Positions 6,687-14,285 of a stretch of 64,000 nucleotides of DNA are shown here, in pieces. The position numbers were made by a program, and so were the translations under genes. The stretch is from Hyphomicrobiales bacterium. GTDB lineage: Bacteria > Pseudomonadota > Alphaproteobacteria > Rhodospirillales > JACKKN01. The first letter of the stretch is position 1; every line of letters begins with the position of its first letter. Location: contig JACKKN010000010.1 of assembly GCA_024236415.1 (NCBI GenBank), positions 62,001 to 126,000 of the forward strand, given 5' to 3'. The notes under the pieces are model-generated. The model searched no databases. It worked only from the letters and a program-made list of their open reading frames with translations, and had not been told where the DNA came from.

Positions 6687-7202
6687 CTACCCGTCCGCCA
6701 TGGGAATGGTGCCGCGGCCGGTGACGGCCGTGTACAAATGCTCCAGCGCCAGCAGGGCCATGACCAGGGTCGACAGGGCGGCCCCGGTCAGCAGCGGTGC
6801 CCAGTACCAGATCTTGGGGATGCCCAGGGTCAGCGAGGAATCGCCGTACTCGAACTCCTGCATGGCCTGGAACCAGCCGAAAGTGGCGATGGCGGCCATG
6901 AAGCCCACGGCCAGGACGGCGGCCAGCACCTGCACCGCCGCCTGGCCGCGCCGCGACAGGCCGTCGGTCAGCATGGCCACGGCGACGTGGCTGCGGGTGA
7001 CGAAGGCGAAGGGAATGGCCGTGTAGGCGGCGCCCATGACCATTAGCTGGGTGATGTCCACCGTGCCTTCGAGCGAGAAGCCGACGGTCTTGCGCAGGAT
7101 CACGTCGGCGGTGGTGACCACCACCGCCGCCATCAACAGGACGATGCCGAACCAGGCCAGCCATTTGGTGGCCGCGGCCACCCACCGGTTGAGGGTCTGC
7201 AT
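6687..7202 (-). CDS. dctQ: TRAP transporter small permease (DctQ family)
   Basis: A 171-residue membrane protein with four hydrophobic helices: WLAWFGIVLLMAAVVVTTADVILR, a second around ITQLMVMGAAYTAIPFAFV, a third around VQVLAAVLAVGFMAAIATF, and a fourth near WAPLLTGAALSTLVMALLALEHL. The ADVILRKTVGFSLEGTVDIT segment is the usual DctQ motif. It anchors DctM and docks DctP. A GGAGC ribosome-binding site lies 9 bases before ATG 7202. It is separated from dctP by a strong intercistronic hairpin. Confidence 0.92.
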   Translation of the reverse strand: MQTLNRWVAAATKWLAWFGIVLLMAAVVVTTADVILRKTVGFSLEGTVDITQLMVMGAAYTAIPFAFVTRSHVAVAMLTDGLSRRGQAAVQVLAAVLAVGFMAAIATFGWFQAMQEFEYGDSSLTLGIPKIWYWAPLLTGAALSTLVMALLALEHLYTAVTGRGTIPMADG

Positions 7203-7227
7203 GGTCCCAAGCTCCGAGGACGTGGCG

Positions 7228-7252
7228 GCCGGGCCCGCGGCACGGGCCCGGC
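7228..7252 (-). promoter_or_regulatory. Intercistronic hairpin dctP-dctQ
   Basis: A perfect 10-bp inverted repeat GCCGGGCCCG / CGGGCCCGGC (7228-7237, 7243-7252) with a 5-base loop lies just after the dctP stop, without a U-tract. It probably protects dctP mRNA or partly attenuates readthrough so that more binding protein than permease is made. Confidence 0.6.
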
Positions 7253-7259
7253 GCGGTGC

Positions 7260-8276
7260 CTATTGCTCGAACGTCTTCACCAGGCGCTGGGCCTCGGCGT
7301 ACAGCGCCGCCGGGTCCTGGACGCCCTGCTTCTTCAGCTCGGCCAGGTAGCCGTCGATCATGGGCTGCAGCTTGGCCAGCCACTCGGCGCGCTTGTCGTC
7401 GCCCACCACGACCACCTCGTTGCCCTTGTCCTGGATGGCCTTCAGGCCCGGCGCGTCGTACTTGTCCCACAGCGGGCCCATGCGCTCGACGATCGCCTTG
7501 CCCGACAGCTTGTCGATGCAGCCGCGCACCTTGTCGGACAGGGAATTGTACTTCTTCTCGTTCATGACAAAGTAGAACGACGTCGTATAAACCTTTGCGT
7601 CCAGGTGGTATTTCAGGACTTCATACAGCTTGAAGGCATAGACGGCCTCCCACGGGAACACGGTGCCGTCGATGACCCCCTTCTGCAGGTTCTCGTACAC
7701 CTGGGTCGGCGGCAGGCCCACCGGCGAGGCGCCCAGGTGCTTCAGCATCATGGAAATGGCCAGGCTGGGGAAGCGGATGCGCAGGCCGGCCAGGTCCTCG
7801 ATGGAGGCCACCTTCTTGTCCCGGGTGTGGATCTTGCCCGGGTTGTGGGCATGCAGGGCCAGCACCTTGAGGCCCTTGTACTCGTCGCCCAGGAATCCGC
7901 CCTCGTGCAGGGCCCACAGGGTCCGGCTGGCGGAATCGGCGCTCCGGGTCAGGAACGGCATGTCGATGATGGTGGTGCGCGGCAGGCGGCCGCGGGGAAT
8001 GCCGGTCAGGCCGTGGGCCAGGTCGACCACGCCGGCGCGCGCCTGGTCGAGCTGCTTGGCCACGTGGCCGAAGGCCGAGCCGGCGGGAAAGATGGTGACG
8101 TTCACCTCGCCGCCGGTGCAGGCCTTCAGGTCGGCGGCCCAGGGCTCCAGCATCTCCTTCTGGGTGAAATGGGCCGACGGCAGGAACGTGCTGAGCTTCA
8201 GCTCCAGGGCCGACGCGGGCGCCGCGGCGGCGCCGAAGGCCAGCAGGACGCCGGCCGCGAGAAAACGCTTGAACAT
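7260..8276 (-). CDS. dctP: TRAP transporter solute-binding protein (DctP family)
   Basis: A 338-residue periplasmic binding protein. It has a signal peptide MFKRFLAAGVLLAFGAAAAPASA, then the DctP fold: KLSTFLPSAHFTQKEMLEPWAADL, GHVAKQLDQARAGVVDLAHGLTGIPRGRLPRT, and the ligand-binding region DLAGLRIRFPSLAISMMLKHLGASPVGLPPTQVYENLQKGVIDGTVFPWEAV. The Arg in IRFP normally salt-bridges the substrate carboxylate, so the ligand is probably an organic acid. GGGGAGG stands before ATG 8276. First gene of the dctPQM-hemerythrin-marR operon. The divergent homogentisate-type genes make an aromatic or phenylacetate-like acid the likely cargo. Confidence 0.93.
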   Translation of the reverse strand: MFKRFLAAGVLLAFGAAAAPASALELKLSTFLPSAHFTQKEMLEPWAADLKACTGGEVNVTIFPAGSAFGHVAKQLDQARAGVVDLAHGLTGIPRGRLPRTTIIDMPFLTRSADSASRTLWALHEGGFLGDEYKGLKVLALHAHNPGKIHTRDKKVASIEDLAGLRIRFPSLAISMMLKHLGASPVGLPPTQVYENLQKGVIDGTVFPWEAVYAFKLYEVLKYHLDAKVYTTSFYFVMNEKKYNSLSDKVRGCIDKLSGKAIVERMGPLWDKYDAPGLKAIQDKGNEVVVVGDDKRAEWLAKLQPMIDGYLAELKKQGVQDPAALYAEAQRLVKTFEQ

Positions 8277-8367
8277 GGATACCTCCCCGTGATGACTGAC
8301 AGGGGTGGGCGGCGGCTGGGCCCCGCACCCCCCAATTATTCCGCGCCGGACGGGCCGGCGAACGGGC

Positions 8368-8396
8368 AATTTAATTGCAATTGAAACTAAACTCAA
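8368..8396 (-). promoter_or_regulatory. Promoter of the dctPQM operon with operator-like spacer
   Basis: On the minus strand TTGAGT (8391-8396), a 17-base spacer and TAAATT (8368-8373). The spacer begins TTAGTTTCAATTGCAA, almost the same as the left half of the element in the opposing promoter (TTAGTTTCATATGAAAC). Both would be covered by one repressor, most simply the MarR encoded at the end of this operon. Confidence 0.55.
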
Positions 8397-8521
8397 GTCC
8401 GTTTCGCGTCGTCAAAAGGCGCCGGAATTGCAGCGCAACCGCAAAACCAACTGTAAACATGACAGTTTTTCGCATACCGCCTTGAAGTGAAAGGAAAAGT
8501 TTTAAGTTTAAAAAATTTCCC

Positions 8522-8550
8522 TTGATTTTAGTTTCATATGAAACTTATTG
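8522..8550 (+). promoter_or_regulatory. Promoter of the homogentisate-type operon with palindromic operator
   Basis: TTGATT (8522-8527), a 17-base spacer and TTATTG (8545-8550). The spacer is occupied by the perfect palindrome AGTTTCATATGAAACT (8530-8545), typical in size and AT-richness of a MarR operator. Predicted start near 8557, leader about 85 bases. Confidence 0.62.
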
Positions 8551-8641
8551 TGTCGCCTAAGAGCCGTTCGCAATGCCGCGCGCGCGGCGCGGGAACGCCG
8601 AACGGGGCCCGGCCGGCGCGGCGCATACAGGGAGTACGACC

Positions 8642-9766
8642 ATGAAGCAGTGGATTTCCCCCATGTGGACCCGTGGCGAGGCCAGCCGCCAGGCCCACTG
8701 CGACCTGCCCGAGGGTACCTACGAGCGCGAGATCGGGCGCGAGGGATTCTTCGGCCCGGCAGCCCAGCTCCACCACCGCCATCCGCCCACGGGCTGGCTG
8801 TCCTTCGACGGCCCCCTGCGCCCGCACGCCTACGACCTGAACAAGCTGGCCGGGGTGGACTCCCCGGCCGCGGCGCCCCTGGTGCTGTCCAACGGCGCCT
8901 GCCAGATCCGCATGTGGCGCACCGAGGGCGCCATGGACCACCTGTACCGCAACGCCGACGGCGACCAGGTCTTGTTCGTGCACGAGGGCGCCGGACACCT
9001 GTACTGCGACTACGGCCACCTGGAGTTCCGCGACGGCGACTACATCGTCCTGCCCCGGGCCACGGCCTGGCGGGTCGACTGCGACGGCGCCGCCGCGATC
9101 CTCATGGTCGAGGCCACCAACGACGCCTTCGGCCTGCCCAACAAGGGCCCCATCGGCCGCCAGGCCATCTTCGACCAGACGGTGCTGGACGTGCCGGCCA
9201 TCGACGAGGCGTTCCAGGACCAGTACTCCGAGGCCGAGACGGCAACCATCGTCAAGCGCCAGAACGCCCTGACCACCATCACCTATCCCTTCAACCCGCT
9301 GGACGCCACCGGCTGGCACGGCGACCTGGCGCCGGTGCGCCTGAACTGGCGCGACATCCGCCCGGTCATGAGCGCGCGCTACCACGTGCCGCCCTCGGCC
9401 CACACCACCTGGCTGGCCGGCCGGGTCATCGTCTGCACCTTCTGCCCGCGGCCCATCGAGTCGGACCCGGGGGCGCTGAAGCTGCCCTACTACCACTCCA
9501 ACGACGACTACGACGAGTTCATCTTCTACCACCGCGGCCAGTTCTTCAGCCGCGACAACATCCACCCGGGCATGAGCACCTTCCACCCCGTGGGCTTCCC
9601 CCACGGCCCGCACCCCAAGGCCTACAAGACGGCCATGGAGTACGCCCGCAAGGAGACCGACGAGGTGGCCGTGATGGTCGACACCCGCGACATGCTGAGC
9701 ACCCACGACCTGCCCGACGGCGTGGAGTGGACCGGCTATGTGGACTCCTGGAAGGCGAAGGACTGA
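8642..9766 (+). CDS. Homogentisate 1,2-dioxygenase family protein (short form)
   Basis: A 374-residue cupin-type ring-cleaving dioxygenase related to HmgA, which opens homogentisate to maleylacetoacetate using Fe(II) and O2. The iron-site pattern is present in YYHSNDDYDEFIFYHRG (His285, Glu292) and FHPVGFPHGPHP (His321). It is shorter than typical HmgA (about 430 residues) and belongs to the compact bacterial branch. An AGGGAG site lies 8 bases before ATG 8642. The next two genes encode exactly the following steps (fumarylacetoacetase family, maleylacetoacetate isomerase), so a homogentisate-like substrate is well supported. A related gentisate- or hydroxyhomogentisate-type substrate cannot be excluded. 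Confidence 0.85.
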   Translation: MKQWISPMWTRGEASRQAHCDLPEGTYEREIGREGFFGPAAQLHHRHPPTGWLSFDGPLRPHAYDLNKLAGVDSPAAAPLVLSNGACQIRMWRTEGAMDHLYRNADGDQVLFVHEGAGHLYCDYGHLEFRDGDYIVLPRATAWRVDCDGAAAILMVEATNDAFGLPNKGPIGRQAIFDQTVLDVPAIDEAFQDQYSEAETATIVKRQNALTTITYPFNPLDATGWHGDLAPVRLNWRDIRPVMSARYHVPPSAHTTWLAGRVIVCTFCPRPIESDPGALKLPYYHSNDDYDEFIFYHRGQFFSRDNIHPGMSTFHPVGFPHGPHPKAYKTAMEYARKETDEVAVMVDTRDMLSTHDLPDGVEWTGYVDSWKAKD

Positions 9767-9769
9767 ATC

Positions 9770-10795
9770 ATGAAGCTGGCGACCCTGAAGGCGGGCGGCC
9801 GCGACGGCACCCTGGTGGTGGTGTCCCGGGACCTGTCCACCTGCATCGAGGCGCCCAAGGTGGCGGCCACCCTGCAGGGCGCGCTTGACACCTGGGCCGA
9901 GGCGGCGCCGCGCCTGGAGGTGATCTACCAGGCGCTCAACGCCGGCACCCTGCACGGGGCCCGGCCCTTCGACCCCGCCGCGGCGGCGGCGCCCCTGCCC
10001 CGCGCCTACCAGTGGGCCGACGGCTCGGCCTACGTCAACCATGTGGAACTGGTGCGCCGCGCCCGCGGCGCCGAGCTGCCGCAAAGCTTCTGGTCCGATC
10101 CGCTGATGTACCAGGGCGGGTCCGACAGCTTCCTGGGCCCCTGCGACGACGTGCCCCTGGCCGACGATGCGACCTGGGGCATCGACTTCGAGGCCGAGAT
10201 CGCGGTCATCACCGACGACGTGCCCATGGGCGTGCCGGCGGCGGCCGCCGGCCGGCACATCGCCCTGATGATGCTGGTCAACGACGTGTCCCTGCGCGGG
10301 CTGATCCCCGGCGAGCTGGCCAAGGGCTTCGGCTTCTTCCAGGCCAAGCCGTCCAGCGCCTTCTCCCCCGTGGCCGTCACCCCCGACGAGCTGGGCGGCG
10401 CCTGGAACGGCGGCTCGGTGGACCTGCCCCTGCTCAGCTTCCTCAACGGCGCGCCGTTCGGCAAACCCAACGCGCGGGCCGACATGACCTTCGACTTCCC
10501 GGCCCTGATCGCCCACGCCGCCAGGACGCGGCCCCTGGGGGCCGGGGCCATCGTCGGTTCGGGCACCGTCTCGAACAAGCAGAACACGGCGCACGGCTCG
10601 GCCATCGCCGACGGCGGCGTCGGCTATTCCTGCATCGCCGAGGTACGCATGATCGAGACCATCAACGCGGGCCAGCCCACGACCCCCTTCATGCGCTTCG
10701 GCGACCGGGTGCGCATCGAGATGCTGGACGGCGACGGCGCCACCATCTTCGGCGCCATCGACCAGAGGATCGTCCGCTACGAGGCGCCGCAATGA
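9770..10795 (+). CDS. Fumarylacetoacetate hydrolase family protein
   Basis: A 341-residue FAH-family enzyme that would hydrolyse fumarylacetoacetate to fumarate and acetoacetate. The metal-binding acidic residues appear in WGIDFEAEIAVI, and further family segments are MMLVNDVSLRGLIPGELAKGFGFFQAKPSSAFSP and AIVGSGTVSNKQ. It begins 3 bases after the dioxygenase stop (AAGGA within the end of that gene) and overlaps the isomerase gene by four bases (ATGA), so the three are translationally coupled. Length fits the two-domain bacterial FAH group. Confidence 0.9.
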   Translation: MKLATLKAGGRDGTLVVVSRDLSTCIEAPKVAATLQGALDTWAEAAPRLEVIYQALNAGTLHGARPFDPAAAAAPLPRAYQWADGSAYVNHVELVRRARGAELPQSFWSDPLMYQGGSDSFLGPCDDVPLADDATWGIDFEAEIAVITDDVPMGVPAAAAGRHIALMMLVNDVSLRGLIPGELAKGFGFFQAKPSSAFSPVAVTPDELGGAWNGGSVDLPLLSFLNGAPFGKPNARADMTFDFPALIAHAARTRPLGAGAIVGSGTVSNKQNTAHGSAIADGGVGYSCIAEVRMIETINAGQPTTPFMRFGDRVRIEMLDGDGATIFGAIDQRIVRYEAPQ

Positions 10796-11436
10796 AGCTG
10801 TACGGATATTGGCGCTCCTCGGCCGCCTACCGGGTGCGCATCGCGCTGAACCTGAAGGGCCTGGACTGGGAGAACGTGCCGGTGCACCTGGTCCAGGACG
10901 GGGGCCAGCACCTGGCGCCGGACTACGCGGCACTGAACCCGCAGAAGCTGGTGCCGACCCTGGTGGACGGCGACCGGCGCCTGACCCAGTCGCTGGCCAT
11001 CCTTGAATACCTGGACGAGGTCCATCCGGCGCCGGCCCTGCTGCCGGCCGACGCCGACGGCCGGGCCCGGGTGCGGGCCCTGGCCCAGGCCGTGGCCTGC
11101 GACATCCATCCCATCGACAACCTGCGGGTCCTGAACTACCTGGCCGGGCCCCTGGAGGTGGACAAGGCCGGGCGCGACGCCTGGTACGTGCACTGGGTTC
11201 GCGAGGGCTTCGCCGCCATCGAGTCCCTGCTGGCCGGCCACCCGGCCACCGGCGACTTCTGCCACGGCGGCGCGCCGACCCAGGCCGACTGCTGCCTGGT
11301 GCCCCAGGTCTACAACGCGCGCCGGTTCGAGGTGGACCTGGCCCCCTACCCCGCCATCCGGCGCATCGAGGCGGCCTGCCTGGCCCTGCCCGCCTTCGAC
11401 GCGGCGCGGCCCGAAAAACAGCCCGACGCGGCCTGA
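10792..11436 (+). CDS. maiA: Maleylacetoacetate isomerase (zeta-class GST)
   Basis: A 214-residue glutathione S-transferase of the zeta class. The N-terminal signature YGYWRSSAAYRVRIALNLKGL contains the SSAxxRVRIAL active-site loop. NPQKLVPTLVDGDRRLTQSLAILEYLDE is the glutathione-binding part, and DIHPIDNLRVLNYL plus GGAPTQADCCLVPQVYNARRF complete the zeta pattern. It isomerises maleylacetoacetate to fumarylacetoacetate, between the two preceding enzymes in the pathway. The start codon overlaps the FAH stop (ATGA). Confidence 0.94.
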   Translation: MKLYGYWRSSAAYRVRIALNLKGLDWENVPVHLVQDGGQHLAPDYAALNPQKLVPTLVDGDRRLTQSLAILEYLDEVHPAPALLPADADGRARVRALAQAVACDIHPIDNLRVLNYLAGPLEVDKAGRDAWYVHWVREGFAAIESLLAGHPATGDFCHGGAPTQADCCLVPQVYNARRFEVDLAPYPAIRRIEAACLALPAFDAARPEKQPDAA

Positions 11437-11482
11437 CGACTCCGGCCGCGAAAACCTGACGCCCAAGTCAACCGAGGCCCCC

Positions 11483-13096
11483 ATGCTGAGCACCTACGAA
11501 TATCCCGAATTCCCCTACCGGCAGTCCGAGGACCAGAAGTCCGGCAAGGTCGTCCGCCGGCCGGTGATCGTCGCCGGCGGCGGGCCCATCGGCCTGACCA
11601 TGGCGCTGGACTGCGCCCACAAGGGCATCCCCGTGGTGGTGCTGGACGACAACAACACGGTCAGCGTCGGCTCCCGCGCCGTGTGCTACGCCAAGCGGCC
11701 GCTGGAGATCTGGGACCGCCTGGGCTGCGCCGCCGAGATGGTCGACAAGGGCATCGTGTGGCAGGTGGGCAAGGTGTTCCGCGAGGAGGACCTAGTCTAC
11801 CAGTTCGACCTGCTGCCCGAGGAGGACCACAAGCTGCCGGCCTTCATCAACCTGCAGCAGTACTACCTGGAGGAATACCTGGTCCGGCGGGCGGCCGACC
11901 ACGGCGACCTGATCGACCTGCGCTGGAAGCACAAGGTCATCAGCGTCCACGACCAGGGCGACCACGTGTCGGTGCAGGTGGAGACGCCCGACGGCGTGTT
12001 CGAGATGGAATGCGACTGGCTGATCGCCTGCGACGGCGCCAATTCCGACGTGCGCAAGATGCTGAAGGGCGCCTTCCGCGGCCAGTTCTTCCAGGACCGG
12101 TTCCTGATCGCCGACGTGGTCATGAAGGCCGACTTCCCGACCGAGCGCTGGTTCTGGTTCGATCCGCCGTTCCACCCGCGCCAGTCGGTGCTGCTGCACA
12201 AGCAGGCCGACGACGTGTGGCGCATCGACTTCCAGCTCGGCTGGGACGCCGACCCCGAGGAGGAGAAGAAGCCGGAGAACGTGATCCCGCGCCTGAAGGC
12301 CATGCTGGGCGAGGACACGGCGTTCGAGCTGGAATGGGTGTCGGTGTACCAGTTCGCCTGCCGGCGCATGGACACCTTCCGCTACAGCCGGGTGCTGTTC
12401 GCCGGCGACTCGGCACACCAGGTCTCGCCGTTCGGCGCCCGCGGCGCCAACACCGGCGTGCAGGACGTGGACAACCTGGCCTGGAAGCTGAAGCTGGTGC
12501 TGGACGGCAAGGCGCCCGAGGCCCTGATCGACAGCTACAGCGAAGAGCGGGTGTTCGCCGCCGACGACAACCTGCTGAACTCGACTCGCTCGACCGACTT
12601 CATCACCCCCAAGAGCGAGGCCAGCCGCGCCTTCCGCAACGCCGTGCTGGAACTGTCCCACGACTTTGACTTCGCCCGGCCCCTGGTCAACAGCGGCCGC
12701 CTGTCGACGCCCACGCCCTACGTCAACTCGTCGCTGAACACCCCCGACGAGGAGCCGTTCCACAGCGCCATGGCGCCGGGCACCAACTGCGCCGACGCTC
12801 CCATCGGCCGCGACGGCGAGGACGGCTGGCTGCTGAACGCGCTGGGCGACCGCTTCGTGGTCCTGGTGCAGGGCGAGGACCCGGGGGTGGAAAGCCTGGA
12901 CGTGGGCGGCGTGCCGGTGGCGGTGCTGGTGGTGGGCAAGGACATCGACGACGCCCACGGCCGCATCGAGGCCCGTTACGACATGCGCCCCGGCACCACC
13001 TACCTGATCCGTCCCGACCAGTACGTGGCCGCCCGCTGGCGCGCCTTCGATGCCGAAAAAATCACCGCCGCGGTCAACCGCGCGCTGTGCCGCTGA
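11483..13096 (+). CDS. FAD-dependent aromatic monooxygenase (PHBH/MhpA-type)
   Basis: A 537-residue class A flavoprotein hydroxylase. FAD-binding GGGPIG lies at residues 32-37 (VIVAGGGPIGLTMALDCAHKG), the DG motif region reads DWLIACDGANSDVRKML, and GDSAH at residues 308-312 starts the second FAD motif (GDSAHQVSPFGARGANTGVQDVDNLAWKLKLVL). A C-terminal thioredoxin-like extension follows. It would use NAD(P)H and O2 to hydroxylate a phenolic acid. The neighbours suggest it makes the 1,4-diol cleaved by the dioxygenase, for example from 3- or 4-hydroxyphenylacetate. GAGG precedes ATG 11483. The true substrate is unknown. Confidence 0.88.
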   Translation: MLSTYEYPEFPYRQSEDQKSGKVVRRPVIVAGGGPIGLTMALDCAHKGIPVVVLDDNNTVSVGSRAVCYAKRPLEIWDRLGCAAEMVDKGIVWQVGKVFREEDLVYQFDLLPEEDHKLPAFINLQQYYLEEYLVRRAADHGDLIDLRWKHKVISVHDQGDHVSVQVETPDGVFEMECDWLIACDGANSDVRKMLKGAFRGQFFQDRFLIADVVMKADFPTERWFWFDPPFHPRQSVLLHKQADDVWRIDFQLGWDADPEEEKKPENVIPRLKAMLGEDTAFELEWVSVYQFACRRMDTFRYSRVLFAGDSAHQVSPFGARGANTGVQDVDNLAWKLKLVLDGKAPEALIDSYSEERVFAADDNLLNSTRSTDFITPKSEASRAFRNAVLELSHDFDFARPLVNSGRLSTPTPYVNSSLNTPDEEPFHSAMAPGTNCADAPIGRDGEDGWLLNALGDRFVVLVQGEDPGVESLDVGGVPVAVLVVGKDIDDAHGRIEARYDMRPGTTYLIRPDQYVAARWRAFDAEKITAAVNRALCR

Positions 13097-13119
13097 CCCG
13101 CGCCCGGAGGATTGTTCCC

Positions 13120-13329
13120 ATGTCCTTGAACACCCAGCCCAACATCGCCGACCCCGACGGCTTCTACCAGCGGCTGATCGACCTGCACCGGGACCGCAGC
13201 GAGGAGGAAAGCCGGCTGATCAATGCCAAGCTGATCCTGCTGATGGCCAACCACATCGGCGACGACGCGGTGTTGTCCGAGGTCATGGAGATCGCCGGCC
13301 GCGCCGCCGGCAGCACGACCGCCGCTTGA
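13120..13329 (+). CDS. DUF2783 small protein
   Basis: A 69-residue protein with the DUF2783 pattern DPDGFYQRLIDLHRDRSEEESRLINAKLILLMANHIGDDAVLSEVMEIA. Proteins of this family are typically encoded next to FAD-dependent aromatic hydroxylases, as here, but have no assigned activity as far as I know. It is helical and soluble; a small accessory or stabilising partner of the monooxygenase is plausible. CGGAGGA lies 9 bases before ATG 13120, and the gene follows the monooxygenase by 23 bases as the last gene of the operon. Confidence 0.85.
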   Translation: MSLNTQPNIADPDGFYQRLIDLHRDRSEEESRLINAKLILLMANHIGDDAVLSEVMEIAGRAAGSTTAA

Positions 13330-13355
13330 ATCACGATCGCCCGTTCCAGAAGTGT

Positions 13356-13385
13356 CGGCGGCCGGCCATTCTTGGCCGGCCGCCG
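13356..13385. terminator. Bidirectional terminator-like hairpin
   Basis: A perfect 13-bp inverted repeat CGGCGGCCGGCCA / TGGCCGGCCGCCG (13356-13368, 13373-13385) with loop TTCT lies between the convergent DUF2783 and ribB-like genes. No long U-tract on either side. Confidence 0.7.
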
Positions 13386-13417
13386 GTCCCTTCCCTCAAG
13401 AGCACAGGGTTGGGTTG

Positions 13418-14146
13418 TCAGGATACGGCGGCGACCCGCGCCGGGGCCGCCGTTGTCTGGTCCACGTCGAGCCATTCGCACAGTTGCGGCACGCTGATCA
13501 GTTTGAGGTCGAAACGGTTGGCGAATTCGCGCAGTTCGAAAGCATCGGCCACCCGGCCGTCGGCGGACAGGATCTGCATGTCCACCGCCACCGCCGGGCG
13601 GATGCCGGCCAGGCGCATGAGCTCGCAGCTGGCCTCGGTGTGGCCGTTGCGCGCGGCCAGTCCCTTGGGATGGGCGGTGATGGGAACCACGTGGCCGGGG
13701 CGCACCAGGTCCATGGGGTTGGACGCGCGCTCGACGGCCCGGACGTTGGGGTCCGAGCTGTGGTGGCGGATCACGCCGCCCAGGATGTTGACGGTCTGCG
13801 CCCGCTCGGCGGCCGAGCAGCCGGTGGTGCCGAAGGCGGTGTCGCAGGTCAGGCGGAAACAGGTCTTCTGGCTCTCGGCGTTGTGCACCGGCGGCACCAG
13901 CAGCGGCAGCTGCATGCGGTCGGCCTGGTCCTCCTTCATGCACACGGCGATGAACGAACCGCGGGCCTGGGACAGCATGAAGTTGACCATTTCCGGCGTC
14001 ACCGCGGCGGCCGACGCGACCAGGTCGCCCTGACCCTCGCGGCCGGGGTGGTCCAGCACCACCACGAACTTGCCCGCCCGCAGGTCGTCCAGCGCCGACT
14101 CGATCGTGTCGAAGGTCACGCCGTACAGATCACCGAAACCGTCCAT
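13418..14146 (-). CDS. RibB-like protein (3,4-dihydroxy-2-butanone 4-phosphate synthase family), altered active-site loop
   Basis: A 242-residue protein covering the whole RibB fold. RibB converts ribulose 5-phosphate to the four-carbon riboflavin precursor. Family features kept: RPGHVVPI and NGHTEASCELMRLAG (metal-binding and catalytic His/Glu), and GTTGCSAAERAQT. However, the acidic loop that normally reads DREGEGD is HPGREGQGD (residues 33-41) with Gln39 in place of a conserved Glu, and the following AAE is AAA (Ala47 for Glu). The first Glu (Glu37) is retained. AGGAGA precedes ATG 14146. Either activity is reduced or the protein has a different role. It is convergent with an operon for a flavin monooxygenase, so flavin supply is a tempting but unproven link. 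A second, canonical RibB may exist elsewhere. Confidence 0.82.
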   Translation of the reverse strand: MDGFGDLYGVTFDTIESALDDLRAGKFVVVLDHPGREGQGDLVASAAAVTPEMVNFMLSQARGSFIAVCMKEDQADRMQLPLLVPPVHNAESQKTCFRLTCDTAFGTTGCSAAERAQTVNILGGVIRHHSSDPNVRAVERASNPMDLVRPGHVVPITAHPKGLAARNGHTEASCELMRLAGIRPAVAVDMQILSADGRVADAFELREFANRFDLKLISVPQLCEWLDVDQTTAAPARVAAVS

Positions 14147-14285
14147 CAATGTCTCCTGGCCCTTGCCGTGGCGGACACGCCCGCCGCGGCGACAAGGGCC
14201 AAGATAGGCAGCCACTATTTCCCGCGTATTTCACCGCGCGGGAGGGCCTGAAACAGGACCGAAATGGACCGGGGTCCTATGCCCA

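Larger units (their letters stand above)
8277..8641. other. Divergent control region between dctP and the ring-cleavage operon
   Basis: Markedly AT-richer than its surroundings from about 8368 to 8560. No gene is seen. It contains the two promoters listed separately, and the stretch between them (8397-8521) has further A/T runs but no element I can name. Confidence 0.6.

Noticed and set aside
5368..7470. Apparent N-terminal extension of the hemerythrin across the dctM/dctQ region
   Set aside because: The frame is open only because stops are rare in this GC-rich DNA. The hemerythrin starts at ATG 5367 with its conserved first strand, and dctM/dctQ occupy another frame.
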